A stretch of DNA of 61,013 nt, from the NCBI GenBank assembly GCA_015061985.1, contig SUVN01000015.1, positions 1 to 61,013 on the forward strand, given 5' to 3'. The stretch comes from Akkermansiaceae bacterium. GTDB taxonomy: Bacteria > Verrucomicrobiota > Verrucomicrobiia > Verrucomicrobiales > Akkermansiaceae. Numbering within the stretch: the first letter of the stretch is position 1; each line of letters starts with the position of its first letter. This document shows positions 9,420-18,192 of this stretch, piece after piece. Under the pieces are notes generated by a model that had not been told where the DNA came from, made no database searches, and saw only the letters and a list, made by a program, of their open reading frames with translations. Made by a program: the position numbers and the translations under genes.

Positions 9420-9448
9420 ATGATAACCACGGGAATGGGGCATCGCAA
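9420..9448 (-). promoter_or_regulatory. Promoter of the RibD-like gene
   Basis: On the minus strand TTGCGA (9448-9443), a 17-base spacer and TATCAT (9425-9420). The start codon at 9412 is only seven bases past the -10 box, implying a leaderless transcript. It supports the shorter start. Confidence 0.6.
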
Positions 9449-9490
9449 GCCAAAAATGAAGCAAAAGCGCCCTGACAGTACAAATTCTTA

Positions 9491-9519
9491 TTGCAGGCAG
9501 ACGCAGCATGTGGTAAATA
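9491..9519 (+). promoter_or_regulatory. Promoter of the HIT-family gene
   Basis: TTGCAG (9491-9496), a 17-base spacer, then TAAATA (9514-9519). The ATG at 9529 is nine bases past the -10 box. Together with the promoter at 9420-9448 this forms a compact divergent control region. Confidence 0.6.
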
Positions 9520-9528
9520 GGGAGTGCG

Positions 9529-9873
9529 ATGCAAAAAACACTCTTTCAGAAAATTGCCGACAAGGAAATCCCGGCGGCAATCGTGTACGAAGATGAGCTG
9601 TGCGTAGCATTCCGGGATATTGCTCCGGCCGCACCGGTGCATGTCCTGCTGGTGCCGCGCAAACCGATACCGGACATAGCTGCCGCCACGGCAGAGGATG
9701 CAGCCCTGCTGGCTCACCTCATGCTCAAGGTAGGCGATATTGCACGGGCCGAAGGCCTGGCCGAGGGCGGCTTCCGCACAGTGATGAATACCGGGGAGCA
9801 GGCCGGGCAAACCGTTCCGCACCTGCACATCCACATCATCGGCGGTCGCTCCCTGCAATGGCCCCCGGGTTAA
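9529..9873 (+). CDS. HIT-family (HINT-type) nucleotide hydrolase
   Basis: 114-residue histidine-triad protein. The catalytic motif is PHLHIHIIGGR close to the C-terminus, and FRDIAPAAPVHVLLVPRKPI is the family's nucleotide-binding strand region. HINT proteins hydrolyse aminoacyl- or other nucleoside phosphoramidates in the cytoplasm, usually as homodimers. Length is typical. The downstream GH31 gene begins 12 bases after the stop, so the two are probably cotranscribed from the promoter at 9491-9519; a shared job is not obvious. Confidence 0.93.
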   Translation: MQKTLFQKIADKEIPAAIVYEDELCVAFRDIAPAAPVHVLLVPRKPIPDIAAATAEDAALLAHLMLKVGDIARAEGLAEGGFRTVMNTGEQAGQTVPHLHIHIIGGRSLQWPPG

Positions 9874-9885
9874 CCTGCTGCTTCA

Positions 9886-12258
9886 GTGAATACCGATGGT
9901 CAGCCGAGCATCCGCAGCTACGAATGGGTGAATGATTACACCCTGGAGCTGGAGCTGCCGGACACGCGACTCCGCCTCTGCTTCAAAGAGGCGGGTATCA
10001 TCCGCTGTCGCTACGTTGTCTCTGCCGTCTTTGAAAAAATCCCCAGCTATGGTGTAGCGCCGGAATACACCCCTGCACCGCCGGAGCTCACAGAGATAGA
10101 ATCGCTGTCCTGCTACGAAATCAGCACCCCGAGGCTCACCGTCCGTATCCGCAAGGAAGATGCCGGGCTGGAGTTTTACGACCGCTACAGCCACAGACTG
10201 CTCTGTGCAGATGCCGAGGGCATGGGACACCGCCTGCAGGAGCGCACCGGCGACCACCTGGTATGGGTGCTGAAGCACATGCCGGAACAGGCTCATTTTT
10301 TCGGGCTGGGGGATAAGCCCTGCGCCCTGAACCTGCGCGGCCGCCGCCACGAGATGTGGGGCTCAGATGCCTATAAGTTCACGCCGGAAAGCGACCCGCT
10401 CTACAAGAGCATCCCCTTTTTCCTCTGCCTCAACAACGGCGCGCAGTACGGCATCTTCTTTGACAATACCATGCGCTGCTACTTTGACTTCGGCAAAGAG
10501 CGCGAAGACCGCCTTCTCTTCGGCGCGGACGGCGGTGTCATGGACTATTACTTCATCGTGGGAGAGGATGCACTGGACACCGTGTCCACCTACACCAAAC
10601 TGACCGGGCTGCCGCCCATGCCGCCGCTCTGGTCGCTGGGTTACCACCAGAGCAAATGGAGCTACTACCCGGAGAGCACCGTCAACGAGCTGGCAGAAGA
10701 GTTCCGCACCCGCCGCATCCCCTGCGATGCCATCCATCTGGATATCCACCACATGAAGAACTACCAGGCGCTCACCTGGGACAGAGAGCGCTTCCCCGAC
10801 CCGCCCGGCATGATAGAGCGGCTGGGGCAACAGGGCTTCAAGGTGGTGACCATCGTAGACCCCGGTATCAAGGTCAACCCGGACAACTACGTCTGGCGCA
10901 GTGGCTTTGAGCGCAACATCTTCTGCCGCCGGCACGACGGAGCCCTGCTGCAGGGCAACGTATGGCCGGGCAACTGCACCTTCCCGGATTTCACCAACCC
11001 GACCACCCGCCGCTGGTGGGCGCGGCTCTTCCAACGCCAGGTGGGAGAATACGGCGTGCGCGGTATCTGGACGGACATGAACGAGCCGGTCATGTTCCCG
11101 GACAAGACCTTCCCGGACGACACGCGGCATGATTTCGACGGCTTTTCCTGCTCGCATCTGAAGGCGCACAACGTGTACGGCCAATGCATGGCACGCGCCA
11201 CACGCGAAGGCATGGAGATGCACGCACCGGACAGACGGCCCTTTGTGCTCTCCCGCGCCGGTTTTGCCGGGTTGCAACGCTGGGCTGCCACCTGGACCGG
11301 CGACAACAGCTCTGACTGGGAAAACCTGAAGATGGCCAACCTCATGGTGCAGCGACTGAGCACCAGCGGTGTCTCATTCTGCGGGGCAGATACGGGCGGC
11401 TTCCTGGGGCATCCCTCTGCAGAGCTGTTCTGCCGCTGGATGCAGATGGCCGCCTTCCACGTCTTTTTCCGCAACCACAACAACGGCGAGTTCGGCGGAC
11501 AGGAGCCCTGGTGCTTCGGCAAGACGGCAGAGGACATCACCCGCCGCGCCATTGAGGAGCGCTACCGCCTCCTGCCGTACTTTTACACCCAGTTCTACCG
11601 CTATCACAGCCGGGGGCTGCCCATCATCCGCTCGCTTGCGCTCATGTACCCGGAAGACCCCGACATGTATTGGCGCAGCAGCGAGTTTTTCCTGGGCGAT
11701 GCTCTCTACATCGTACCGGTCCACCATCCGGGGGAAACCGGGCGTTTCCTCTTCCTGCCGCGCGGCCACTGGTATTCCCTGTGGACAGACCAGCCCGCTG
11801 CCACTGCGGGGGAAGAAGTCTGGGTTTCCACCCCCATGGACCGCATCCCCGTCTTCGTGCGGGGCGGACACATCATCCCCCGCTGGCCGGTGCAGCAGTT
11901 TGTGGGAGAACTCGACAACCCTGAGCTGACGCTGGATTTATGGTGGGCTCCGGAGACTCAGGCCGACAGCTACCTCTACGATGATGCCGGTGAGGGCCGC
12001 GCCCACCGGCTGGGCGATTTCTGCTACATGCACTTCCACTACAGCTCCGGTCTGCGCACCATGCAGATAACCAACACGCGGGAAGGTCTCCTCCCTCCGG
12101 CACAGGATCACGCCACGCTTGCCCTGCACGCGCTTCCTCTCAATGCCCACCCGACCGTGCTGGCAGACGGGCACCCCTGCGAGGGAGAATTCGATGCGGC
12201 GCATGTATACAGAGTCACCATTCCCACCACTTTCAACCATCTGGAAATCGGGCTGTGA
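9886..12258 (+). CDS. Glycoside hydrolase family 31 (alpha-glucosidase type)
   Basis: 790-residue GH31 enzyme that retains configuration while cleaving alpha-glycosidic bonds. The nucleophile motif WTDMNEP places the catalytic Asp at about residue 397, and TWTGDNSSDW gives the acid/base Asp near 473. The order is N-terminal beta-sandwich, a (beta/alpha)8 barrel containing LWSLGYHQSKWSYYPE, then C-terminal beta domains. No signal peptide is seen, so it probably acts in the cytoplasm on imported alpha-glucosides or on glycogen-type material. The start is GTG at 9886. The stop overlaps the start of the histidine kinase gene (GTGA), indicating translational coupling. Exact substrate (glucose, xylose or other) cannot be read from sequence alone. 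Confidence 0.94.
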   Translation: MNTDGQPSIRSYEWVNDYTLELELPDTRLRLCFKEAGIIRCRYVVSAVFEKIPSYGVAPEYTPAPPELTEIESLSCYEISTPRLTVRIRKEDAGLEFYDRYSHRLLCADAEGMGHRLQERTGDHLVWVLKHMPEQAHFFGLGDKPCALNLRGRRHEMWGSDAYKFTPESDPLYKSIPFFLCLNNGAQYGIFFDNTMRCYFDFGKEREDRLLFGADGGVMDYYFIVGEDALDTVSTYTKLTGLPPMPPLWSLGYHQSKWSYYPESTVNELAEEFRTRRIPCDAIHLDIHHMKNYQALTWDRERFPDPPGMIERLGQQGFKVVTIVDPGIKVNPDNYVWRSGFERNIFCRRHDGALLQGNVWPGNCTFPDFTNPTTRRWWARLFQRQVGEYGVRGIWTDMNEPVMFPDKTFPDDTRHDFDGFSCSHLKAHNVYGQCMARATREGMEMHAPDRRPFVLSRAGFAGLQRWAATWTGDNSSDWENLKMANLMVQRLSTSGVSFCGADTGGFLGHPSAELFCRWMQMAAFHVFFRNHNNGEFGGQEPWCFGKTAEDITRRAIEERYRLLPYFYTQFYRYHSRGLPIIRSLALMYPEDPDMYWRSSEFFLGDALYIVPVHHPGETGRFLFLPRGHWYSLWTDQPAATAGEEVWVSTPMDRIPVFVRGGHIIPRWPVQQFVGELDNPELTLDLWWAPETQADSYLYDDAGEGRAHRLGDFCYMHFHYSSGLRTMQITNTREGLLPPAQDHATLALHALPLNAHPTVLADGHPCEGEFDAAHVYRVTIPTTFNHLEIGL

Positions 12259-13391
12259 AACGCGACACCATAGATAAAATCGTCAATCGACTGGACTCGC
12301 TGGACAAGGAAGAACTGCGTCAGGTATTCCTGCGACTCGCCTCCGACAAGGGGCTGTTGCAGGATGTGTTTGATGCGTTGCGGGATGGTCTCATCCTCTT
12401 CGACAGCGAGGGACAGGCCCGTTTCGCCAACAAAGCCGCCGCCACCATCTACGGGCGACCGCTTCGGGAGCTGCTCAGCGTCCCCTTTGAGGTGCTGGTG
12501 GGTAACACCTGCAGCTGGGAAGACCTGAAAGAAAGCGGCATCGCCATCAGCCGCGATTTGCAGGTCAACTACCCGGAACCGCGCCACTACCACTTCTTCA
12601 TGAGCCCCGTCACCAACGGCTCGGAATACCTCCTGCTGGTGCATGATGATACGGAAACGCGTGCGGCAGGAGAAGAAGATGCAGAGGCCGAGCAGTTCAA
12701 CCTGCTCTCCTTCATGGCCAGCGCCGTGGCTCATGAAATCGGCAATCCTCTCAACTCACTCGGACTGAATCTGCAACTACTGCAGCGCAAGCTTTCCAAG
12801 CTGACAGAAGCCGACCAACGACCGCTGCTACCCCTGTTGGAGAGCGCTCTGGAGGAAACGCAGCGTCTGGACACCCTGCTGCACCAGTTCCTGCAATCCA
12901 TGCGGCCCTCACAATTGCAGCGTGAGGCCGTGAAGCTCAATGAGCTGCTCAACCGCGTGCTGGAAGCACTCGACCCGGAGATAGCCGCCCGCGGCATCGG
13001 CGTTCACCTGGCATTCCACGACAAACTGCCGGAGCTCAATGCTGATTCCACCCAGCTCTTCCAGGCATTCTACAACATCATCCGCAACGCCTACCAGTCC
13101 ATCCCCGGCTCCGATGGCGGCATCTTCATCCAGACGGATTTCAACGACACGGACGTACGCATCATCGTGAGCGATACCGGCAGCGGCATCTCCCACGAGG
13201 TCATGGGCACCATGTACGAACCCTTCCGCACCACGCGAAAGAAAGGACACGGGCTGGGACTGCTCATCGTGCGGCGTATCATCAAGGAACACGGCGGCTC
13301 GCTCACCTTCGCCTCCAAGGAAGGCACCGGCACCACCGTGACCATCACCCTGCCCCGCGCCGACCGCGTGGTGCGGCTGCTGCCATCCTGA
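12255..13391 (+). CDS. Soluble PAS-domain sensor histidine kinase
   Basis: 378-residue histidine kinase without a transmembrane segment. Residues about 30-140 form a PAS-like domain (DALRDGLILFDSEGQARFANKAA). The dimerisation domain has the phospho-acceptor His at about 160 in VAHEIGNPLNSL. The ATPase domain shows the N box (FYNIIRNAYQSI), G1 box (VSDTGSGIS) and G2 box (GHGLGL). It senses an intracellular or membrane-proximal signal and overlaps the GH31 gene by four bases. No response regulator is directly adjacent; the OmpR-type regulator at 15316-16005 is the nearest candidate partner. The NtrB-like arrangement could also fit a sigma54 activator elsewhere. Confidence 0.9.
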   Translation: MKRDTIDKIVNRLDSLDKEELRQVFLRLASDKGLLQDVFDALRDGLILFDSEGQARFANKAAATIYGRPLRELLSVPFEVLVGNTCSWEDLKESGIAISRDLQVNYPEPRHYHFFMSPVTNGSEYLLLVHDDTETRAAGEEDAEAEQFNLLSFMASAVAHEIGNPLNSLGLNLQLLQRKLSKLTEADQRPLLPLLESALEETQRLDTLLHQFLQSMRPSQLQREAVKLNELLNRVLEALDPEIAARGIGVHLAFHDKLPELNADSTQLFQAFYNIIRNAYQSIPGSDGGIFIQTDFNDTDVRIIVSDTGSGISHEVMGTMYEPFRTTRKKGHGLGLLIVRRIIKEHGGSLTFASKEGTGTTVTITLPRADRVVRLLPS

Positions 13392-13429
13392 TTTTCAACC
13401 AAAAGACCGATAACAACACTCTCACCCTT

Positions 13430-14599
13430 ATGCAAGGCACTTTTACTTATTCCAACCCCACCCGTCTGCACTTCGGGCCGGATTCCCTCAACGCCCTGAG
13501 CAGCGAACTGCAACAGTACGGCCCCACCGTCCTGCTGTCCTACGGTAAGCAGTCTATCAAACGCTCCGGTCTGTATGATAAAATCATTACCATCCTGCAA
13601 GCCGCCGGCAAAACAATCGTGGAAGACCCCGGCGTCATGCCCAACCCCACCGTGGAGAAGCTGGCAGAGGGTGCACGATTGGCACGGGAGAACAAGGTAG
13701 ACCTCATCCTTGCCGTGGGCGGCGGCTCCGTCTGCGACTATGCCAAGGGTGTTTCCGTGGCGGCATACTGCACGGATGACCCGTGGGAAAAATACTACGT
13801 GCGCATGGAACCCGTGGATAACGCCATCATCCCCGTGGGCTGCGTCCTCACCATGGCCGGCACCGGCAGCGAAATGAACGGAGGTTCCGTCATCACCAAC
13901 CACGCCGCCAAACGAAAAATCGGGCGCGTGTTCGGTGATGCTGTCTACCCGCGCTTCTCCATCCTCAACCCGGAACTGACCCTAACCCTCCCGCGCTATC
14001 AGATGGTGGCCGGATGCTTCGACATCATGTCGCACATCCTGGAGCAATACCTCTCCGGCACAGATGACAACACCAGCGATTACCTGGCCGAAGGGCTCAT
14101 GCGCTCGCTCATCCACAGCAGCCGCATCGCCGCCCGGAATCCGCAGGATTATGAAGCCCGCAGCAACATCATGTGGACCGCCACCTGGGCACTCAACACC
14201 CTCATCGCGAAGGGGAAATCCACCGACTGGATGGTACACATGATGGGGCAATCCGTCGGGGCGTTCACCGATGCCACCCACGGCATGACGCTCGCCGCCG
14301 TCACCCTTCCCTATTTCCGCCATATCCTGCCGTATGGCCTGCCCAAATTCAAGCGTTTTGCCACCCACGTCTGGGGCATTTCCCCGGAAGGGAAGACCGA
14401 TGAACAAACCGCGCTGGAGGGGTTAGACGCGCTGAAAGCCTGGATGCAGGAAATCGGACTGGTGCTGAGCCTCCGCGAACTGGGCGCCACCCCGGAAATG
14501 CTGGACGGCATCGCCGAAGGCACCTTCCTGCTGCGCGGCGGCTACAAAAACAACCTGACCACCGCAGAGGTCAGGCAGATACTGGAAGCGAGCATGTAA
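13430..14599 (+). CDS. Iron-containing alcohol dehydrogenase (butanol dehydrogenase/YqhD type)
   Basis: 389-residue group III alcohol dehydrogenase reducing aldehydes with NAD(P)H. The dinucleotide motif AVGGGSVCDYAKG is near residue 100, TMAGTGSEMNGG near 145, and the metal-binding residues lie in FDIMSHILEQY and TDATHGMTLAAV. These resemble the BdhA/YqhD branch rather than FucO. It follows the histidine kinase by 38 bases and may be the last gene of the HIT-GH31-kinase unit, although a separate promoter cannot be excluded. Probable role: clearing short-chain aldehydes or balancing redox during fermentation. Confidence 0.92.
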   Translation: MQGTFTYSNPTRLHFGPDSLNALSSELQQYGPTVLLSYGKQSIKRSGLYDKIITILQAAGKTIVEDPGVMPNPTVEKLAEGARLARENKVDLILAVGGGSVCDYAKGVSVAAYCTDDPWEKYYVRMEPVDNAIIPVGCVLTMAGTGSEMNGGSVITNHAAKRKIGRVFGDAVYPRFSILNPELTLTLPRYQMVAGCFDIMSHILEQYLSGTDDNTSDYLAEGLMRSLIHSSRIAARNPQDYEARSNIMWTATWALNTLIAKGKSTDWMVHMMGQSVGAFTDATHGMTLAAVTLPYFRHILPYGLPKFKRFATHVWGISPEGKTDEQTALEGLDALKAWMQEIGLVLSLRELGATPEMLDGIAEGTFLLRGGYKNNLTTAEVRQILEASM

Positions 14600-14640
14600 C
14601 CGCTCCAGCAGGCAACAGAAATCTCCAACGGTTTCCTTTA

Positions 14641-14862
14641 TTAATCCAGCGTATCCAGATGGGAAACGGCGGTAGAGCCGTGGGCACCCAGGTCCAGGGC
14701 AGCGTTAGCCACGTGCTCAGCATCCTCATCAAAGCGGTATGCGGCACAGTCCGGGCAGGAATCCGCATTCTTATCCACAATTGCTCCGCAGACGGCACAG
14801 AGCTTGTAGCTGCCGGGGTCATTGGCCACCGTGGTGGCAATTTCCTTACAATCTCGTCTCAT
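14641..14862 (-). CDS. Small zinc-ribbon protein
   Basis: 73-residue protein with a four-cysteine zinc ribbon, CAVCGAIVDKNADSCPDC, in the middle and short low-complexity flanks. The start at 14862 (MRRDCKEIA) leaves a compact protein; an upstream extension would run through the hairpin behind rpsT. It lies 76 bases after rpsT on the same strand and may depend on read-through from it. Function is unknown; such ribbons often mediate protein or nucleic-acid contacts. Confidence 0.75.
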   Translation of the reverse strand: MRRDCKEIATTVANDPGSYKLCAVCGAIVDKNADSCPDCAAYRFDEDAEHVANAALDLGAHGSTAVSHLDTLD

Positions 14863-14875
14863 GGTGTCAGTTGAA

Positions 14876-14903
14876 ACGGGGTATCGGTTGCCCGATACCC
14901 CGT
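14876..14903 (-). terminator. Hairpin between rpsT and the zinc-ribbon gene
   Basis: Perfect 12-bp stem (14876-14887/14892-14903) with a four-base loop. On the minus strand only three T follow (GTTTC), so it may attenuate rather than fully stop rpsT transcription. Confidence 0.55.
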
Positions 14904-14938
14904 CATGAAGCTCAAAAACGGAAAACCTGAAAGGGAAC

Positions 14939-15202
14939 TCAGGCGATGGAGGCGACAGCCTTGGCAGCCTTGCTCTTGTAGTTGGCGGCGCGGTTGGCCG
15001 GCACAGTGCCCTTCTTGGCAGCCTTGTCGATAGCAGAGGCGAACGTGTTGTAGGCAACCACGGCGGCTTCCTTGTCCTTGCTCTCTACAGCCACGGCAAC
15101 CTTCTTACGAAGAGTGCGAACGCGGGAGATAACGGAACGGTTGACAGCGGTGCGGGCGATCGTCTGACGAATGCGCTTCTTAGCGGACTGAGTGTGTGCC
15201 AT
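14939..15202 (-). CDS. rpsT: 30S ribosomal protein S20
   Basis: 87-residue S20, a helical 16S rRNA-binding protein. The N-terminus MAHTQSAKKRIRQTIAR and the later KKGTVPANRAANYKSKAAK are diagnostic, with the usual Ala/Lys-rich composition. Its promoter leaves a leader of about 37 bases, unlike many genes in this window. A zinc-ribbon gene follows after a strong hairpin. Confidence 0.96.
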   Translation of the reverse strand: MAHTQSAKKRIRQTIARTAVNRSVISRVRTLRKKVAVAVESKDKEAAVVAYNTFASAIDKAAKKGTVPANRAANYKSKAAKAVASIA

Positions 15203-15245
15203 AATGGTTTAGAAAATTGTTGTGGTTTTTCGTTTTGGTGGGCAG

Positions 15246-15273
15246 ATTCTACTCCAATTCGGCCAAATGTCAA
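15246..15273 (-). promoter_or_regulatory. rpsT promoter
   Basis: On the minus strand TTGACA (15273-15268), a 16-base spacer, TAGAAT (15251-15246). Transcription should start near 15239, giving an A/C-rich leader of about 37 bases without a clear Shine-Dalgarno sequence. Confidence 0.75.
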
Positions 15274-15315
15274 GCAAATTGGGAAGAAAAGGCGTTTTTT
15301 TATGCAGAAAGGGGT

Positions 15316-16005
15316 TCAAAGTTGCTCTTTCGGCGTGAAACAATAGCCCACGCCGCGCTCCGTGGTCACGCAGTCGGCATAATCAGCAAGCTTGCGACGC
15401 AGGCGCTTCACGTGGGTATCAAGCGCACGCGACTGCGTGGTGTCCGCATAGCCGAAGAGCACCTTCTGAAGCTCATAGCGATCCTGCACCCGTCCTGGGC
15501 GTTCCATGAGATAAGCCAGCAGCTTGAACTCTGCCGTGGTCAGCTCCAGAGGCTCGCCCCGCAGGCGGCCTTGCAGCGTGTTTTTATCCAGCACAAGCTC
15601 CCCGCTGTGAACCAGCAGCTGCACAGCCGAAGCCGAGGCTCGGCTGAGGATATTGCGCACACGCAGCACCAGCTCACGGGGGCTGAACGGCTTGGTCATG
15701 TAATCATCTGCTCCCAGTTGCAAGCCCTCCAGTCTGTCCTCCAGCTGGGCACGCGCCGTCAGAAAGAGGGTCGGAATGGAGGCTGTGAGCGGCTGTTCCT
15801 TCATGGCGCGGTAAATCTGCAACCCATCCATGCCGGGCAGCATGATATCCAGTATCACCAAATCCGGATGCAGCGTGCGAATCTGCTCCAGTCCGGCGAT
15901 TCCATCGTGCACCAGTGTGGTTTTCCAGCCCTGCCGCTGCAGGTTGTAGGCGACAAAATCGGCGATATCCTCATCGTCCTCCACCATCAGAATGTGTGCT
16001 GCCAT
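15316..16005 (-). CDS. OmpR/PhoB-family response regulator
   Basis: 229-residue two-component regulator. The receiver domain (1-120) has the acidic pair VEDDED, the phospho-acceptor Asp53 in LVILDIMLPGMDG and the conserved Lys in TKPFSPREL. The winged-helix DNA-binding domain follows (residues 130-225), with LTTAEFKLLAYLMERPGRV and HVKRLRRKL as the recognition region. No kinase is directly adjacent. The soluble kinase at 12255-13391 lies 2.6 kb away on the other strand and is a possible but unproven partner. It is monocistronic, with a TATATA-type box about 20 bases upstream of the start. Confidence 0.93.
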   Translation of the reverse strand: MAAHILMVEDDEDIADFVAYNLQRQGWKTTLVHDGIAGLEQIRTLHPDLVILDIMLPGMDGLQIYRAMKEQPLTASIPTLFLTARAQLEDRLEGLQLGADDYMTKPFSPRELVLRVRNILSRASASAVQLLVHSGELVLDKNTLQGRLRGEPLELTTAEFKLLAYLMERPGRVQDRYELQKVLFGYADTTQSRALDTHVKRLRRKLADYADCVTTERGVGYCFTPKEQL

Positions 16006-16082
16006 AATCGGGAATAGCTTGTTACAGATTTATATAAGCGCATATCCGCTCCCGAAGCAAGCCAAACTGCGTGACTTTTTGG

Positions 16083-16700
16083 TCACACTCCCAGCTCCTC
16101 GCGGATGACATCGCGAATGCGCGCCTGCACCTCAGCAATGGGGCCATCGGCCTCGATGCGGTGCAGCCACGGCATCTCCATGGAAGAATAGATATCCTTG
16201 CACGCCTGCAGGAAAGGCTCATTCTCAAATGCATCGTGGCCATTCCCCCGGGCATTCATGCGGTCAATGGACATCTCCACCGGGATATCCAGCCAGAACG
16301 CCACATCTGGCACGGTCGCAAAGGCCTCGTTGCTCTCGCGGATTTCCTCCACATTGGCTCCCGTCGCCCCCTGGTAAGCCATCATCGACAGATAATATCT
16401 GTCCAGCAGCACCCACTTGCCAGCTTCCAAGGCAGGTTCAATAAAATGGCGCACATGCTCCCGCCTGTCCTGAAGCAGACAGTCGATTTCCTCCTCCAGA
16501 CTGAGCCGCTGCCCGGAAAGTGCAGCCTCACGCACCTTCATGCCCCACGGACCGCGGGTCGGCTCATAATCGGTCACCACTTCCAGCCCCAGCCCACGCA
16601 AATATCGGGCCAACAACTGAATCTGAGTAGACTTGCCCGTGCCGTCAATACCTTCAAAGACGACCAAGGCTCCGCGTAGGTGAGGAGAATCGGATTCCAT
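16083..16700 (-). CDS. tmk: Thymidylate kinase
   Basis: 205-residue dTMP kinase converting dTMP and ATP to dTDP, needed for DNA synthesis. The P-loop FEGIDGTGKST is at the N-terminus, LLDRYYLSMMAYQG contains the DR(Y/H) motif, and VAFWLDIPVEMSIDRMNAR is the typical core strand. The start at 16700 (MESDSPHLRG) puts the P-loop near residue 15 as in relatives and fits the promoter just upstream; the longer frame from 16805 would run through that promoter. Confidence 0.95.
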   Translation of the reverse strand: MESDSPHLRGALVVFEGIDGTGKSTQIQLLARYLRGLGLEVVTDYEPTRGPWGMKVREAALSGQRLSLEEEIDCLLQDRREHVRHFIEPALEAGKWVLLDRYYLSMMAYQGATGANVEEIRESNEAFATVPDVAFWLDIPVEMSIDRMNARGNGHDAFENEPFLQACKDIYSSMEMPWLHRIEADGPIAEVQARIRDVIREELGV

Positions 16701-16710
16701 ATCACCGCAT

Positions 16711-16739
16711 ACGTTAGCACAACCACCCCGCCACCGCAA
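16711..16739 (-). promoter_or_regulatory. Candidate tmk promoter
   Basis: On the minus strand TTGCGG (16739-16734), 17-base spacer, TAACGT (16716-16711). The start codon follows ten bases after the -10 box, giving a 3-4 base leader. Confidence 0.5.
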
Positions 16740-16871
16740 GCCAAATGTGCGGTGAGTTGTGTCAATCCGCTGCGTTATGCCGCGCTCCCTGCCGGCTGTT
16801 TCCATTTCTTCCGCTGCCTTGACTTATTGACACAATGACCAGAGCCACTGCCACCTGCTCATTATCTTCCC

Positions 16872-16895
16872 AAAAGTGGCAAAATTTCCACTTTT
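16872..16895 (-). terminator. Possible terminator behind the DUF2156 operon
   Basis: Palindrome with arms 16872-16879 and 16888-16895 (AAAAGTGG/CCACTTTT). The A/T ends make it usable on either strand; on the minus strand it follows the gene ending at 16934. The stem is short, so this is tentative. Confidence 0.45.
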
Positions 16896-16933
16896 ATCTT
16901 GCTAAAATGTGATTTTCTCATCTAACGCCTCAT

Positions 16934-17701
16934 TCACTCTGCCGGGCAGGCGGGGCCACCGGGGAGGTGAGCCGTGGCGCAATCCGCATGTTCCAGCACA
17001 TGGGACCAGTATTCGAAGAGTTCCTGACGGGTGTGGCTTTCCATGCGCCACTCCAGCACATCGGACCGGAGCAACTCCAGAAACGAGCGTAGACGGGATG
17101 CCGGACGCAGCCGTAGGATACGCTCTGCCACCTCCTCTTCCCGGCAATAGCAGCCCGCATTATCCAAGCTCATGTGCTTGAAGAAAGGCTCGTTGACGGG
17201 ATGAATCGCCAGAAACAGCATGCGGGCATGAACGCCTCCGTTGTGCAGTTTCTCCAGTAGGGGGGCATGGTCTTCTGCCACCAGCGCAGAACAGAGGAAG
17301 TCCAGGCACCAGGACTCCATACAGCACGCCATGCCGGAGGACAGGCCGCCGGCCAGCCAAGCGTCCAGACGTTCGTGAAAAATGCTGCGCAGCTCGGCTA
17401 TCACTGCCTCCAGGCGACCATCCCGCCGCAATTCAAGAATATGCTGCGGCACCCAGACGTGAAACAGATGCTCCCACATCTGGCTCAGGCAAGCATCCTG
17501 CCCCGTGCGGAGATAGTCGAAAGCAGCCGGAAGATAGGTGCAGCATTCCTCATAATTTCCGGCGGGCAGATAACTGCCGAACACGACAAAGGTCAGCTCA
17601 TCCCCTGTCAGGCCCACCCCCTGCTTGGCCACGATAGCCTGCAGCTCGTCTTCCATCCCGTCAAAATCATGGTACGGGTCACTCAGTGTCCAGGGTGGCA
17701 T
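16934..17701 (-). CDS. Uncharacterised 255-residue protein
   Basis: I do not recognise this family. The protein is acidic and probably all-helical, with many Cys, Trp and His residues (for example ECCTYLP, GMACCMESWCLDFLC and AGCYCREEEV) and no signal peptide or membrane segment. The helical build and position after a cysteine-cluster gene recall TorD-like maturation chaperones, but no defining motif is present. It overlaps the upstream gene by 19 bases, so the two are likely translated together as the last part of a three-gene operon. Confidence 0.7.
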   Translation of the reverse strand: MPPWTLSDPYHDFDGMEDELQAIVAKQGVGLTGDELTFVVFGSYLPAGNYEECCTYLPAAFDYLRTGQDACLSQMWEHLFHVWVPQHILELRRDGRLEAVIAELRSIFHERLDAWLAGGLSSGMACCMESWCLDFLCSALVAEDHAPLLEKLHNGGVHARMLFLAIHPVNEPFFKHMSLDNAGCYCREEEVAERILRLRPASRLRSFLELLRSDVLEWRMESHTRQELFEYWSHVLEHADCATAHLPGGPACPAE

Positions 17702-18192
17702 GGCATCTGTTTCCAGAGGAGAGTGTAGGCAGGATGAAGTGCGCGGATGCTCTGCGGGAAACGCCGGGCATAATCCAGCAGCTCAGGCAGCAACTCGCCG
17801 CAGGCGTAAGCTGTCAGGCGTTTCAGCGTCTCGGCATCGTTCAGCGCCGGGCAAGCCGTGTAGCAACCGATGCAGAGAGCCCCTCTCTCATCCTGCATGA
17901 GCCGCAGCGGCCAGACCCGGCATTCAAAGGGCCGCTCCGCACGCGGCAGGGTACAGCCGCTGGTCGGGTCGAGCAGCGGGCAATCCGCCGTCTCCTCCGC
18001 ATCATCCGTTCGGAAGCTCAGGCAGAAGCTGCGGGAACCGTTCGGTCGGGTACAGAGAGGGATACCCCGACGGCTCAGCTGCTCGCAGAGCGAATCCTCC
18101 AGAAAGGGAGTCTCCCACACGGAGGCCGGGCGAAAATTGCAACAGAGACGACAGCGTGCACAGACTGCGGAGTTGAAAATGTGGGTCAGCAT
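17683..18192 (-). CDS. YkgJ-type cysteine-cluster protein
   Basis: 169-residue protein with an ordered set of cysteines: CARCRLCCNF at the N-terminus, then CPLLDPTSGC, ECRVWPLR and CIGCYTAC. This is the pattern of the YkgJ/CxxCxxCC family, thought to bind zinc or an Fe-S cluster; biochemical function is unknown. The start overlaps the end of the upstream DUF2156 gene by seven bases and its end overlaps the next gene, so three products are made from one message. Confidence 0.82.
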   Translation of the reverse strand: MLTHIFNSAVCARCRLCCNFRPASVWETPFLEDSLCEQLSRRGIPLCTRPNGSRSFCLSFRTDDAEETADCPLLDPTSGCTLPRAERPFECRVWPLRLMQDERGALCIGCYTACPALNDAETLKRLTAYACGELLPELLDYARRFPQSIRALHPAYTLLWKQMPCHPGH

